Assembly (NCBI GenBank): GCA_937928545.1
Contig: CALGJQ010000052.1
Location: 1-59,388 of the forward strand
Source: an uncultured Verrucomicrobiales bacterium
GTDB taxonomy: Bacteria > Verrucomicrobiota > Verrucomicrobiia > Verrucomicrobiales > Akkermansiaceae
Length of the DNA stretch: 59,388 nt
Direction of reading: 5' to 3'
Of this stretch, positions 7,845 through 20,145 are shown in pieces. The notes below the pieces were generated by a model. The model did no database searches. It saw only the letters and a program-made list of their open reading frames with translations, and was not told the origin of the DNA. The first letter of the stretch is position 1; each line of letters opens with the position of its first letter. Made by a program: the position numbers and the translations under genes.

Positions 7845-9245
7845 ATGAAATTATTCCTCCTCCCAGCTCTCCTCGCGAGCACCTCCATTGCCGCCGAGCT
7901 GACGATCAAAACTGGACCCCTTGAGTCTTCTCTCAGCATCGATACCTCCTTCATCCCGACAGAGGTAGAAACCTTCCAAGTGAGCCCGAAGCAATGGACC
8001 TCCTTCGTTGTAAAAGAGCTCGTCGACCACGGAACAGAAGTGCAAGCCGGAGACCCGCTCGTGACTTTTGAAGCGGAGGACTATCAAAAAAAACTTCTCG
8101 AAAGCAAAGAATCCGCCAAGTCTCGCCAAATCGCCCTTGCGAAAGCAGAACGCGAACTTGCCGACCTCAAAATCTCAACGCCTCGGACTTTAGAAGGGCT
8201 CAAGCTCACTCACGACCGAGCAAAAGAAGCGCTCGATGACTTCACCGAATCTGGTCGCGCCCTCAATGAAGAAGATGCCCGTGAACGCCTCGAAGGATCG
8301 AAGCGCTCACTCAGCTATTACGAAGAAGAATTGAAGCAGCTTCTCAAAATGTATGAGGAAGACGGCATCACCGAAGAAACCGAAGAAATCATCCTCAAGC
8401 GCCAACGGGCTTCCGTAAAATCAGCCCGCTTCGCTCTTAAAAGAGCCGAAAAGCGCTCCGCTTGGGCTCTCAATAAAGAAATCCCCCGCCAAGCCGTCGA
8501 TTTGAAGCGCGCTTTTGACGACGCCCTCCTCGCCTACGAGACCGGCAAAGTGAACCTTCCTCGCGCGCTTGAAGAAAAAACTCTCGCTCTTGCCAAAACC
8601 AAACGAGATCACGCCGAAGCCGATCAAAAACTCGCCGAACTGGAGGCCGACGCCAAGTTCCTTTCCATCGTCGCTCCCGCTAATGGCATCATCTATCACG
8701 GTGAAATTAACAAGCATTCCTGGGCTCTCGGAAACAGCGACAAGTTCATGAAAGAAAAAGGCGCGATCCCGGCCGACACCGTCTTCATGAGCCTCATCCC
8801 TGAAGGCCGCACTCTCTCCTTGCACGGAACGATTGGACAAGCAGATCGTTTGAATCTTTCCTCCGACGCAAGCGGATCCGCCGAAGTCGACGGGCTTAAA
8901 AACACCACCTTCCCCACGGCCATCACCACTCTTTCTAACGCCCCAGATGGCGAAGGGAAATTCCGCGTCGCAATGTCGGTGGAACTCGCAGCCGACTCCC
9001 CCATCGTCACCGGAATGAAAGCGAAGGTAAAACTCATCACCTTCCGCAAAGAAGATGCCATGAGTGTCCCCAGTTCAGCCATTACCACGAAAGATGAAGT
9101 CTCCACCGTGAAACTAAAAATGGCTGACGGAAAAGATGAAATCCGTGAAGTCAAACTGGGCCGCGTGGTTGGTGATAAAACCGAGATTTTAGAAGGCCTC
9201 GAAGCCGATCAAGTCATCCTCGTTCCAGATCCTCCAAAGAAATAG
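7845..9245 (+). CDS. HlyD/RND-type periplasmic adaptor protein
   Basis: A 466-residue exported protein. The signal peptide is MKLFLLPALLASTSIAA. It is followed by a lipoyl/barrel half (ELVDHGTEVQAGDPLVTFE), a very long coiled coil (about residues 80-280), the second half of the lipoyl fold (SIVAPANGIIYHGEI), a beta-barrel and a membrane-proximal domain ending in an EILEGLEADQVILVPDP strand. This is the membrane-fusion/adaptor architecture of tripartite pumps. No pump or outer-membrane channel gene is adjacent. ATG 7845 is chosen because it begins the signal peptide. The toroid protein gene starts only 4 bp after its stop. Confidence 0.85.
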   Translation: MKLFLLPALLASTSIAAELTIKTGPLESSLSIDTSFIPTEVETFQVSPKQWTSFVVKELVDHGTEVQAGDPLVTFEAEDYQKKLLESKESAKSRQIALAKAERELADLKISTPRTLEGLKLTHDRAKEALDDFTESGRALNEEDARERLEGSKRSLSYYEEELKQLLKMYEEDGITEETEEIILKRQRASVKSARFALKRAEKRSAWALNKEIPRQAVDLKRAFDDALLAYETGKVNLPRALEEKTLALAKTKRDHAEADQKLAELEADAKFLSIVAPANGIIYHGEINKHSWALGNSDKFMKEKGAIPADTVFMSLIPEGRTLSLHGTIGQADRLNLSSDASGSAEVDGLKNTTFPTAITTLSNAPDGEGKFRVAMSVELAADSPIVTGMKAKVKLITFRKEDAMSVPSSAITTKDEVSTVKLKMADGKDEIREVKLGRVVGDKTEILEGLEADQVILVPDPPKK

Positions 9246-9249
9246 GAAC

Positions 9250-12728
<3,479 letters not shown>

Positions 12729-12749
12729 AACCACTTATCAAACATCAAA

Positions 12750-12777
12750 GGGAGGGCCTAGGCTCTCCCTTTTTTTT
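12750..12777 (+). terminator. intrinsic terminator of thiC
   Basis: GGGAG (12750-12754) and CTCCC (12765-12769) flank a self-complementary GCCTAGGC centre, then eight T. It lies 22 bases after the thiC stop. Confidence 0.9.
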
Positions 12778-12828
12778 ATCCCACAGAATATTTTTGACCT
12801 TTTTTATGACCTAAACTACCGTGAAAGT

Positions 12829-13080
12829 ATGACGGTTAAAAAAATCCCAGTTTCCGAGTTCAAAGCGCACTGCGCCGAAGAACTGCGCGCCATTGAAAAT
12901 GGGGAATGTGTGGTCGAAATCACTCGACATGGGAAAGTAATCGCCATCGCCCAGGCACCTCAGCCAGAAATCAAAAAAACCACGCTTCTCGGGGCGGGAA
13001 AAGACAACGCGTCCATCACGGCAGACTATGATCCTCATGAGCCCGCCCTCGATGAAGACGACTGGAACATCAATCAGTAA
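12829..13080 (+). CDS. Phd/YefM-type antitoxin
   Basis: An 83-residue protein with the Phd/YefM DNA-binding fold: VSEFKAHCAEELRAIENGE, then VEITRHGKVIAIAQ, the usual strand pair. An acidic C-terminal tail (DPHEPALDEDDW) would wrap the toxin. It lies 5 bp before the PIN toxin gene. Such antitoxins bind their own promoter and repress the operon (established). A TTTTTGACC stretch shortly upstream could be part of the promoter. The pair is an ordinary type II toxin-antitoxin module. Confidence 0.85.
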   Translation: MTVKKIPVSEFKAHCAEELRAIENGECVVEITRHGKVIAIAQAPQPEIKKTTLLGAGKDNASITADYDPHEPALDEDDWNINQ

Positions 13081-13085
13081 TTGCG

Positions 13086-13511
13086 ATGGCCTCTTACCTC
13101 CTCGACACCTGCGCTTGGATTGACGCTCTCCTTGCTCCGGAGAAACTCTCGCCGAAAGTCCGTAAAATCCTAGGGAACTCTGAGCCCGTTTTCCTCAGCA
13201 CGATCAGCCTCCTTGAATTCACCCGGAAAGAAGCACGTGGTCAGATCAAACTCAACATGCCCTGCCGCGACTGGCTCGAACAAGTCGCCCTCCCCGCCGG
13301 GAAAATCACCCTCATCCCTCTCTCTCCACGGATCACGGTCGAGGCAACCCGCCTCCCTGCCGGCCTCTTCAACCCACAAGGAAAAGAACACAAGGACCCC
13401 GCCGATCAGATCATCGTAGCCACCGCACGTTGCAACAACTTAACCCTCCTGACGTCCGACAAGGTCCTCCTCACTTACTCTAAAGTAAGATCACTCGCCT
13501 CCCGTAAGTAA
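13086..13511 (+). CDS. PIN-domain toxin (VapC-like ribonuclease)
   Basis: A 141-residue PIN-domain protein. The four acidic metal ligands are visible: D in YLLDTCAW (about residue 7), E in SLLEFTRKE (about 44), D in HKDPADQIIVATA (about 103) and D in LLTSDKVLL (about 123). VapC toxins cleave specific RNAs, often initiator tRNA or rRNA (established); the target here is unknown. The gene follows the Phd-type antitoxin by 5 bp and both appear intact. Confidence 0.88.
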   Translation: MASYLLDTCAWIDALLAPEKLSPKVRKILGNSEPVFLSTISLLEFTRKEARGQIKLNMPCRDWLEQVALPAGKITLIPLSPRITVEATRLPAGLFNPQGKEHKDPADQIIVATARCNNLTLLTSDKVLLTYSKVRSLASRK

Positions 13512-13526
13512 CCCAACCAACCGAGC

Positions 13527-13557
13527 GTAGCCGGAAGCTCTAGAGGCTGTCGGCTAC
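13527..13557. terminator. hairpin between convergent vapC-like and lysR-like genes
   Basis: GTAGCCG (13527-13533) pairs perfectly with CGGCTAC (13551-13557). AGCTCTAGAGGCT in the middle can extend the stem. CATCTTCTTTTCC follows on the + strand. It probably terminates one or both convergent genes. Confidence 0.55.
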
Positions 13558-13571
13558 CATCTTCTTTTCCC

Positions 13572-14462
13572 CTATGAGAAAAGAATTCCGCTCACGAACT
13601 CACTGACATATTCCGGAGTCGTCCCATGCTTGGGAACAACTGCAATCAATTGGCGCGATAACTTTCGAGGCATCGCCAAACGACTGACCCGGTGTTTTCT
13701 CATGAGGCTCGTCAAACTTCGACGAGGGACCAGTGCCACTCCAAAACCCAATGCGACGAACTCATTGATGAGATCAAAGTTCTCTAGCTCCAAATTTCCA
13801 TTCAACTTCAACTTTTGCTGTTTCGCCCACTGATCGATCAACGCTCTCGAACTGGAACCCGCAGGCGGAAGAATCCATGTCTGAACAGCAGCCCATTTCT
13901 TGAAATTCTTTTCTACGACCGTATCAGCGGAACCGATCAGGCAAAATTCATCCTCCATCTCATGGCTCACCCGAACCTCTTCAGGGAGTTTTTCAGGTCG
14001 ATCAATGATTCCTAAATCGAGTTCACTCCGACTGACCTGCTCCAAAATTTCCTGATCTGAAAATTGCGTGAGACGCACTCTCTTTCCGAGATGCCCTTTT
14101 TGCTCTGAGTGAAAAATACCCGGAATGTGTGCGAGAGCGAGACCCAGCGAGAGACCGATCTTCACCTCGCGAGGAGCATCCAAATATTCTTCACGCACTC
14201 TCCGCAGCGCTCCTTCTAAAATGTGAGGCAGAGCCTCGGTCTCACGTAGAAACACCGCCCCGGCCTCCGTGAGCTTTACCGACCGCGTTGTTCGCTCGAA
14301 AACCTTGAGCCCTAAGCGCTCCTCAAGCCCCTGAACTTGTCGAGTCAACGCACTCTGCGAAATCCCAGCCTCTTTTGCTGCCGAGGTAAATCCACGATGC
14401 TCTGCTACCAAGCGAAGGAGACGCAGGGCATAAAGATCGATGAGAGGCTCTTCCTTATTCAT
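13572..14462 (-). CDS. LysR-family transcriptional regulator
   Basis: A 296-residue LysR-type regulator. The N-terminal winged helix-turn-helix shows LRLLRLVAEHRGFTSAAKEAGISQSALTRQVQGLEERLG (residues 13-51), recorded here in segments: GFTSAAKEAG, then SQSALTRQVQ. A two-lobed effector domain follows, with LDLGIIDRPEKLPEE and an EFVALGFGVALVPRR signature near the C-terminus. The inducer is unknown. It is divergent from a ferredoxin gene, 69 bp away, and the AT-rich gap (TTGATTGATTAAAATAATG) is the likely operator; LysR proteins commonly control the divergent neighbour. Confidence 0.92.
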   Translation of the reverse strand: MNKEEPLIDLYALRLLRLVAEHRGFTSAAKEAGISQSALTRQVQGLEERLGLKVFERTTRSVKLTEAGAVFLRETEALPHILEGALRRVREEYLDAPREVKIGLSLGLALAHIPGIFHSEQKGHLGKRVRLTQFSDQEILEQVSRSELDLGIIDRPEKLPEEVRVSHEMEDEFCLIGSADTVVEKNFKKWAAVQTWILPPAGSSSRALIDQWAKQQKLKLNGNLELENFDLINEFVALGFGVALVPRRSLTSLMRKHRVSRLAMPRKLSRQLIAVVPKHGTTPEYVSEFVSGILFS

Positions 14463-14531
14463 TCTTAAAATGCATTGATTGATTAAAATAATGAATTTAA
14501 CACAAACAAAGTCGAGCGATATCGTCCACGT

Positions 14532-14762
14532 ATGGCAGACAAAACCGATAAAAACCCACTGACCGCAAAAGGCGCATACTACACTGACACCACGTGCATT
14601 GATTGCGATCTTTGCCGAGAAATTGCGCCCTCAGTTTTCAGGCGAGATGACGAGGAAGGCCTCTCTTATGTTTGGCATCAACCTCGAAACATCGCCGAAC
14701 GCGAATTAGCAGACGAAGCACTACAAGCCTGCCCCACCGAAACAATCGGAGACGACGGCTAA
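14532..14762 (+). CDS. single-cluster 4Fe-4S ferredoxin
   Basis: A 76-residue ferredoxin with C-x2-C-x2-C in CIDCDLC (about residues 22-28) and a distal CPTETI cysteine (about residue 68). These bind one [4Fe-4S] cluster, like mono-cluster ferredoxins of the Fer4_13/15 type. A second cluster is absent. A cytosolic electron carrier is expected; the partner is unknown. It is divergent from the LysR gene, so it may be its target, and lies just upstream of a radical-SAM gene remnant, an enzyme class that needs low-potential electrons. Confidence 0.88.
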   Translation: MADKTDKNPLTAKGAYYTDTTCIDCDLCREIAPSVFRRDDEEGLSYVWHQPRNIAERELADEALQACPTETIGDDG

Positions 14763-14780
14763 CCCGAAGTCGAAAGCTAG

Positions 14781-15035
14781 AAAGGCTATCGAAACCTCCC
14801 CGGCACGCCTCTCCACCATCGGCTCAGCGAAGAGGGCCGTATCCTCGTAGAAGACGCTTCAGAAACCTGCACCCTCTTCGACATCAACTTTCAACCCGAC
14901 TCAATGTCGGTGGAAGAACTCCGGAGCGGCTACTTAAATCTCCTTACGAAGATCTACGACGAAGAGTTCATCACTCAACGCTACCGGAAGTTCCGCCAGC
15001 ACCTTCGCGAACAAATTAAGACGCGAAGACGATAG
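14781..15035 (+). pseudogene. C-terminal remnant of a B12-binding radical SAM protein
   Basis: Frame 14781-15035 follows a stop at 14778 and has no usable start. It reads NLPGTPLHHRLSEEGRIL, then a TLFDINFQPDSMSVEELRSGY-like stretch (seen in parts: FDINFQPDSMS and EELRSGYLNLL), then IYDEEFITQRYRKFR. An LPGTPLyerL-EGR segment followed by NF-P--MS-EEL--GY is the end of the B12-binding-domain radical SAM family (DUF4070 region). The N-terminal cobalamin and CxxxCxxC parts are missing, so this is a decayed leftover beside the ferredoxin gene. Confidence 0.55.
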
Positions 15036-15041
15036 AGCCAA

Positions 15042-15602
15042 CTACCGTGGCCAAGCCGCGTGAATATGGGTCGAGTGTCCCTTATCACCAGGCCCGAGAG
15101 TTTCAGTCGCGCCCATTTCGCGACAGCGAGCGAGGAATTTCCGCCAGTAAGGATTGCTGCGGCCTACTTTGCGGCCATTGATCATATCGATATCAAACGC
15201 GAGGCCTGCGTAGTGGCGAGAAGTCCGGCTGTGTGAAGCTCCAGCCATCGAAGTAACGCGAAAGGAGTATCCTTCCTTCGCCATCGACTGCATCGCGCGG
15301 AGCATGCGAGGATCAAGGCGGACATAACCACCGGGAGCGGTTCCGTAAGAGCTTCGCTTCACGGCATTCCCAGCAGCGGCTTGACGGATATTATCAAGAG
15401 CAGAAGCGCCATCATAGCGGCCACTGACCTGACGCGGCAGCCAGCTAATGCTGGAGGTGCTCTTTAGCCAAACTGCGACGTTCGCTGGCGAAGAGCTTCG
15501 TTTGACCTTAGAAATGGTGGCGGGAGCATCGCTTCCACAGCTGACGACTCCGAGACCGATTAAAGTTGCGAGGAGGGGGAGAATAAGAACGAAACGTTTC
15601 AT
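15042..15602 (-). CDS. lipoprotein M15-type zinc peptidase domain protein
   Basis: A 186-residue exported lipoprotein (MKRFVLILPLLATLIGLGVVSC, lipid cysteine near residue 22) with an M15/VanY-like zinc site. SRHYAGLAFDID provides H and D, and STHIHAAW supplies the last histidine. M15 enzymes trim peptidoglycan stem peptides, for example as D,D- or L,D-carboxypeptidases (established); the exact bond is unknown. The ATG at 15602 is used because the longer frame would start with TTG two codons earlier. It is convergent with the radical-SAM remnant and divergent from the ABC transporter. Confidence 0.75.
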   Translation of the reverse strand: MKRFVLILPLLATLIGLGVVSCGSDAPATISKVKRSSSPANVAVWLKSTSSISWLPRQVSGRYDGASALDNIRQAAAGNAVKRSSYGTAPGGYVRLDPRMLRAMQSMAKEGYSFRVTSMAGASHSRTSRHYAGLAFDIDMINGRKVGRSNPYWRKFLARCREMGATETLGPGDKGHSTHIHAAWPR

Positions 15603-15699
15603 CGGCAAAGATTCTGCCCATTTTCTCCTCTCTTGGCAATGCTACGATGCCTCCCTTGTGTTCCCGCCCTCCCCCGTCTATAACTCCCTCAGAACAAGC

Positions 15700-18600
15700 A
15701 TGGGTCCCCGTCGTATTCTCACCAGGGCCAAGCGACTCCTCTTTCGGGACTCGCTTGAAGCTCGGCATGAACGGACTGCCGGAGCACTCTCAGAAGTCTT
15801 CGCTTCGTTCATTATCCAAGACGGAGTAGCCTCTCACCGAGAACTCGAAATCGTCTACGACTTCGAGCGCTCGATCTTCCCCGATATCGACCATGGCATT
15901 CTTGGTTTAAAATTAGAGTCCGCAGTCGCTCGCCCTCAGGAGATCGACAATGCGCTTAAGCACCTCAAAAAAAATCTCCCTTCCGAACATAAGACCGCCT
16001 TTGCTCTGCAGTTGTATTCCGTGATCAGGGCCGGAGGTGACCTCGATAGTGAGAAAGAACGATTCACCGAGGTCATGAATGCCATTGGCAAAAAGAATTT
16101 GCCCAAGGTCGTCATCGATGAGTTAAGCGGAATCGACGCTCCAAAAAACGACCTCCTTATCAAGGTCGACTTTGGCAATGGTGCGCCGAACGAAGTCAGA
16201 CTCCCTGACGGAAAAGAGCCTCCCCGCTTCCGCTGCTACCAAGCAGGCGGGTTGATTCTCCTTCGCAACCTACAAAGTAAACCGCTCAACGTGCGGGGCC
16301 ACGCTTTAGATGCCAACCGACTTCTCCAAATCCGCCCCTCTGACGAAATCATCGCAGGGAACTGGAGGATCAGCTATCAAGACCTCGCCTTCTTCCTACA
16401 GACCGAGAAAAAGGGCCTCGCATCCTCTCTTTACCTCGTAGAGAGCGAAGGTGAACTCAACCTAAGCCGAAGCAGGTCCCGCCAAGCCCTCGCCAAACTC
16501 ACCTTTGGACACCGCGTCCACCTCGTCCCTCTTCAAGATGAAATCCTTACCGATGGCGACCGCGAGCCTCTCAGCTCCGGGGTCGAATATCAGTGTGACT
16601 ATCATGACCTCATCCACGTCGGAGAGAGAGACCCCCTCCCGCTCGAATCCCTGAGACGCCTCACCCAACAAACCGGTCAACGCTTCGTCCTCCCACCCGG
16701 TCGCCGAAAAGTCCGCGTCTCTAACGACCCAGCTCACTTGTCTGGAGATAGCTTATTGCTCACTCCTGGATTGGCTGACAAGTTCGTCCTCGAATTTGAC
16801 TTTGACCCTAAAACGGGGCTAGGGGAATTCGAAGTCATTGAATCGGCTCAAACCATCTACGCCAACGGCCTCCCCGTCACCTCAGCCTCCCTTCCCGATG
16901 GCTCAACCATTCGCCTCAGCAGTCGCCAAGCTCTTCGCTGTCGCTTCTCCGACAACATCCTCGATGAAGAACGTAACCTCGTCCGTCATCTCCAGGTCGA
17001 AAACCTAAACCATAATTTTTGGAAAGGTGGTAAAGCCATCGACAGCCTCTCCTTCGAACTCGAGCGGGGCCAAATGATGTGCATCATCGGCCCCAGTGGT
17101 AGTGGAAAAAGCACCCTCCTAGAAATCCTCGCCGGACAGCGAAGCCCCAAAAACGGCCACGTCCGCCTCAACGGGCTTTCTCTTTACGAACGCCAGAGCC
17201 GACTCTCTCCACTCATCTCCTTCATGCCCCAGGAGGACGCATTGAGTGAACAACTGAGCGCCCGTGAGCACCTCGCTCATGCCGCTGCCATTCGCCGTCC
17301 CCACCTTTCAGAAACCGCCATTCAGAAGCGGGTCAATTACCTCCTTGGCGAACTTGGCCTGGACCAAATCGGCGAACGTCGAGTTGGAGCTCCGGGCTCC
17401 AAAAGCCTTAGCGGCGGAGAACGCTCGCGCCTCAATGCCGGCCTCGATCTCATCGGCGGGGGCGAGATCTTTCTTTTCGACGAACCCATTTCGGGACTCT
17501 CTTCCAAAGATGCCGAACACGTGATCGATGCCTTGCACGGCTTTGCGCAAGATAAAATCGTCGTCGCCTCTCTTCATCGCCCGAGTGAGAAAGTCCTCGA
17601 AGCCTTCGACCTCGTTCTCCTCCTCGATCGAGGTGGAAAAATGGCCTTCTACGGAACTCCCAAAGAATTGGTGAACTACTTCAGAGAAGCCTCCGAAGAT
17701 CTTGAGCTCGTCCAAGCCGAGGGAACTTCACAGCACGGGGCAGACTTCGTCTTTGATGTCTTGGAAACTCCGATGCCTCGACTTCACACCGCTGGAAAAA
17801 TGAAGCGCCGCTTTCCGCCCGACTTCTGGCAGGAACGCTTCGAAAACCAGCAGGTTATGGCCCACCTTTCTCTTTCGAAATCGAGCCAAGCGACGGGAGG
17901 AATGGAGGTCCCCACCGCGGATGATCAAGTCCCAGCCCCAGAGCCCCCAGAACATGGACGACGTCAAAAGTGGATGATTTTCAAGACCCACTTTTCTCGT
18001 GCCGCAAAGTCAAAGTTCCGTCATCGCGGCACCTTCTATTCCATTTTTCTCGAAGCCCCTCTTTTGGCCGCTTTGATCGCGGTCACCTTGCGAGCTTCAG
18101 CCGAGGGGAACTACCTATTTCACTCTGCGCTGCACCTCCCCTCTTACCTCTTTCTCGCGGTTACTGTTGCGATGTTTTTTGGCTTAACGAACAGCGCTAC
18201 CGAAGTCCTCCGTGATCGCCCTGTGCTAAGGCGTGAGCGAAATTGCCGTCCTCACCCAGTCCTCTACCTTGGATCCAAATTCCTAATTTTAACCGCGATG
18301 GTCTCGATTCAATCAGCCGTCTTTATTGCCGTCGCACACAGTATTGTCGACATCCACCACCTCTTCTGGGACCACCTCTCTTGGATGATTCTCACTGGTT
18401 GCTGTGGCACCGCCCTCGCACTCTTAATCTCGGTCATTGCCAAATCTGAACGCACCGCTCTCAGCGCGATCCCTCTCATTCTTGTTCCTCAAATTCTCCT
18501 TGCGGGTGCTCTCATTCCTTTCAAAGAGATGAACCGAGGCCTCTTTGTGCGAGCTGATGACGGACGTGACGAAGGCCGCGAACCGGTGCCCTCCACCATC

Positions 18601-19155
18601 ATGCCCCTCCGCTACGCTTTTGAAGGAAGCATCGTTACTCAAGCGACCAAAAACCGCTTCGAGCAAGTTCGCCAACCCTTACAAAAGCGCATTGACCAAC
18701 TCAAAGAGCTCAAGAATCTCGACGACTCTGAGCAAAAAGAATTACTAAATAGTAGCGAAGAACTGCGTGTTCTTTATGCCGCGATCGCTCGGAACGCAGA
18801 CAAAGCCGACCAAATTCTCGAAGACCCCTTGGCGGAATTAGAGCGGCTCCTTGCGCTCGAAGAATCAGGAGAAGTTGACCTTGAAATTGAAAACATCGGC
18901 CCAGAAGAAACGGTCCGGTCAGTCTCCCAATTTTTTGTCAACGAGCGGATCGAAAACCTCGTAGAACTTGCCGAAACCTCAAGGCTCGACGGACGACGCA
19001 GCGATCGCCCAAATATCTTTTTGGCCAAGGAAAAACCCTTCCTCGGATTCACCATCAGCACTCAGTGGTACTGCCGGATTTTCTTGATCATTCTCAGCCT
19101 CGCCTTCTTGGCTCCCGCGATTCAACTCCTCAAGCTCTCACTCACTCGGCGGTAA
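15700..19155 (+). CDS. large ABCG-like ABC transporter with N-terminal TerB-like region
   Basis: An 1151-residue single-chain half-transporter with the ATPase before the membrane domain, the ABCG/White order. Residues about 20-145 are all-helical and acidic, resembling a TerB-like domain. Residues about 150-420 are beta-rich, possibly FHA-like. The ATPase (about 430-680) has Walker A GPSGSGKST, signature LSGGERSR, Walker B IFLFDEP and the LHRPS switch histidine. Membrane helices start near residue 780 (EAPLLAALIAVTL, LFLAVTVAMFFGL, FLILTAMVSIQSAVF, AIPLILVPQILLAG) and a last one lies at the C-terminus. A long charged loop separates the final helices. It may dimerise to export lipids or other hydrophobics. 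ATG 15700 is tentative. Its end overlaps the convergent gene by 18 bp. Confidence 0.8.
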   Translation: MGPRRILTRAKRLLFRDSLEARHERTAGALSEVFASFIIQDGVASHRELEIVYDFERSIFPDIDHGILGLKLESAVARPQEIDNALKHLKKNLPSEHKTAFALQLYSVIRAGGDLDSEKERFTEVMNAIGKKNLPKVVIDELSGIDAPKNDLLIKVDFGNGAPNEVRLPDGKEPPRFRCYQAGGLILLRNLQSKPLNVRGHALDANRLLQIRPSDEIIAGNWRISYQDLAFFLQTEKKGLASSLYLVESEGELNLSRSRSRQALAKLTFGHRVHLVPLQDEILTDGDREPLSSGVEYQCDYHDLIHVGERDPLPLESLRRLTQQTGQRFVLPPGRRKVRVSNDPAHLSGDSLLLTPGLADKFVLEFDFDPKTGLGEFEVIESAQTIYANGLPVTSASLPDGSTIRLSSRQALRCRFSDNILDEERNLVRHLQVENLNHNFWKGGKAIDSLSFELERGQMMCIIGPSGSGKSTLLEILAGQRSPKNGHVRLNGLSLYERQSRLSPLISFMPQEDALSEQLSAREHLAHAAAIRRPHLSETAIQKRVNYLLGELGLDQIGERRVGAPGSKSLSGGERSRLNAGLDLIGGGEIFLFDEPISGLSSKDAEHVIDALHGFAQDKIVVASLHRPSEKVLEAFDLVLLLDRGGKMAFYGTPKELVNYFREASEDLELVQAEGTSQHGADFVFDVLETPMPRLHTAGKMKRRFPPDFWQERFENQQVMAHLSLSKSSQATGGMEVPTADDQVPAPEPPEHGRRQKWMIFKTHFSRAAKSKFRHRGTFYSIFLEAPLLAALIAVTLRASAEGNYLFHSALHLPSYLFLAVTVAMFFGLTNSATEVLRDRPVLRRERNCRPHPVLYLGSKFLILTAMVSIQSAVFIAVAHSIVDIHHLFWDHLSWMILTGCCGTALALLISVIAKSERTALSAIPLILVPQILLAGALIPFKEMNRGLFVRADDGRDEGREPVPSTIMPLRYAFEGSIVTQATKNRFEQVRQPLQKRIDQLKELKNLDDSEQKELLNSSEELRVLYAAIARNADKADQILEDPLAELERLLALEESGEVDLEIENIGPEETVRSVSQFFVNERIENLVELAETSRLDGRRSDRPNIFLAKEKPFLGFTISTQWYCRIFLIILSLAFLAPAIQLLKLSLTRR

Positions 19156-20145
19156 TGGCTCAGCGAGGGCCGTTCCGAGAGCACGAGACACGGAGGACAC
19201 CGCATCACGAGAGAGGGGCCTTTGCACAATCACGCCAAGGACGACGAGCCCGAAATGTGAGTGACGCGGAATCACTTCCATCACCTTCTCAGGACCAATT
19301 TTGACATGAAGGGATCCCAGATTCTGGTCCTCGCCCACTTGCCTACCAGCACTACTCGAGGCATGCGCCAAAGTACGCGCTACCTTCACTAATTTCTCAC
19401 TTCCAACTTCATCCACGACGATTTCGCCATGGCGATCACAGATGAAGTATGAACGAGTGGGAATCTGCTCTTTCAACCAAATTCCAAAAGCATGTAAACG
19501 AGTCGATAGCGGAAGCGGACGAAAAACCTCCCGCACAGGAGGAGTTGGCTCATTAGGCTTTGAAGCGATTTTAAAGGGCGAGTCGATTACCGGCGGGCGA
19601 GGCTCGGGACGAGCTTCAGCGGTCTTTGACTCAGGTTCCTCAATTGGTTCTGATTGAGGTCTCGTCGAAACGACCGTCACTTCTTCAGACTCAAGCGGCT
19701 CTGTTTGGATGGCCTCTGGCTCAACGCTTAGCTGCTCTACCACTGGAGATTTTTCTCGTTCTACTGGCTCAAGCGGCTCTACTCCCCTATCGATTTCTGG
19801 CTGATCTGGAACAGCTATGACCGGAGTCTCTGGGCGAGTTGCTTGGGGGACAATCTGAACGGGTTCAGAAACGGGTTGAGCTGGAACAGAAGCAGGTTCG
19901 ACCGGTTCTCTTGCTCGAATAATCCCAGAGGAAGCCGCGCGATTTTGAGCGTCCGATAGGCTCTGACGAGCAACAACGCTAGCCGATCCCTCTTCTTCAG
20001 GACGAGAAGCATAACCCACAAAAGAAGCTCCGAACATCTTGTCATTCGGAAAACCTCTTCCTTGAGGACTCGGAATCAAAAGCCCTTCCGCCAATGATCT
20101 GACGTGCTCTTCATCAAGCCATTGTTTCACCGCTTCACTTTGCAT
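19138..20145 (-). CDS. Pro/Glu-rich linker protein with C-terminal Roadblock-like domain, ParA partner
   Basis: A 335-residue protein from ATG 20145, which lies inside the end of the parA gene (11-bp overlap). It has a short N-terminal helical part (SEAVKQWLDEEHVRSLAEGL) and about 150 residues of disordered, Pro-, Glu- and Val-rich linker (about 70-215). The C-terminal ~115-residue folded domain (YFICDRHGEIVVDEV, then FGLVVLGVIVQRPL) resembles a Roadblock/LC7 profilin-like fold; this is by eye. No homologue with known function is recognised. The tight overlap with the ParA-like gene indicates a dedicated partner, perhaps a cargo adaptor or ATPase regulator. Confidence 0.6.
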   Translation of the reverse strand: MQSEAVKQWLDEEHVRSLAEGLLIPSPQGRGFPNDKMFGASFVGYASRPEEEGSASVVARQSLSDAQNRAASSGIIRAREPVEPASVPAQPVSEPVQIVPQATRPETPVIAVPDQPEIDRGVEPLEPVEREKSPVVEQLSVEPEAIQTEPLESEEVTVVSTRPQSEPIEEPESKTAEARPEPRPPVIDSPFKIASKPNEPTPPVREVFRPLPLSTRLHAFGIWLKEQIPTRSYFICDRHGEIVVDEVGSEKLVKVARTLAHASSSAGRQVGEDQNLGSLHVKIGPEKVMEVIPRHSHFGLVVLGVIVQRPLSRDAVSSVSRALGTALAEPLPPSE

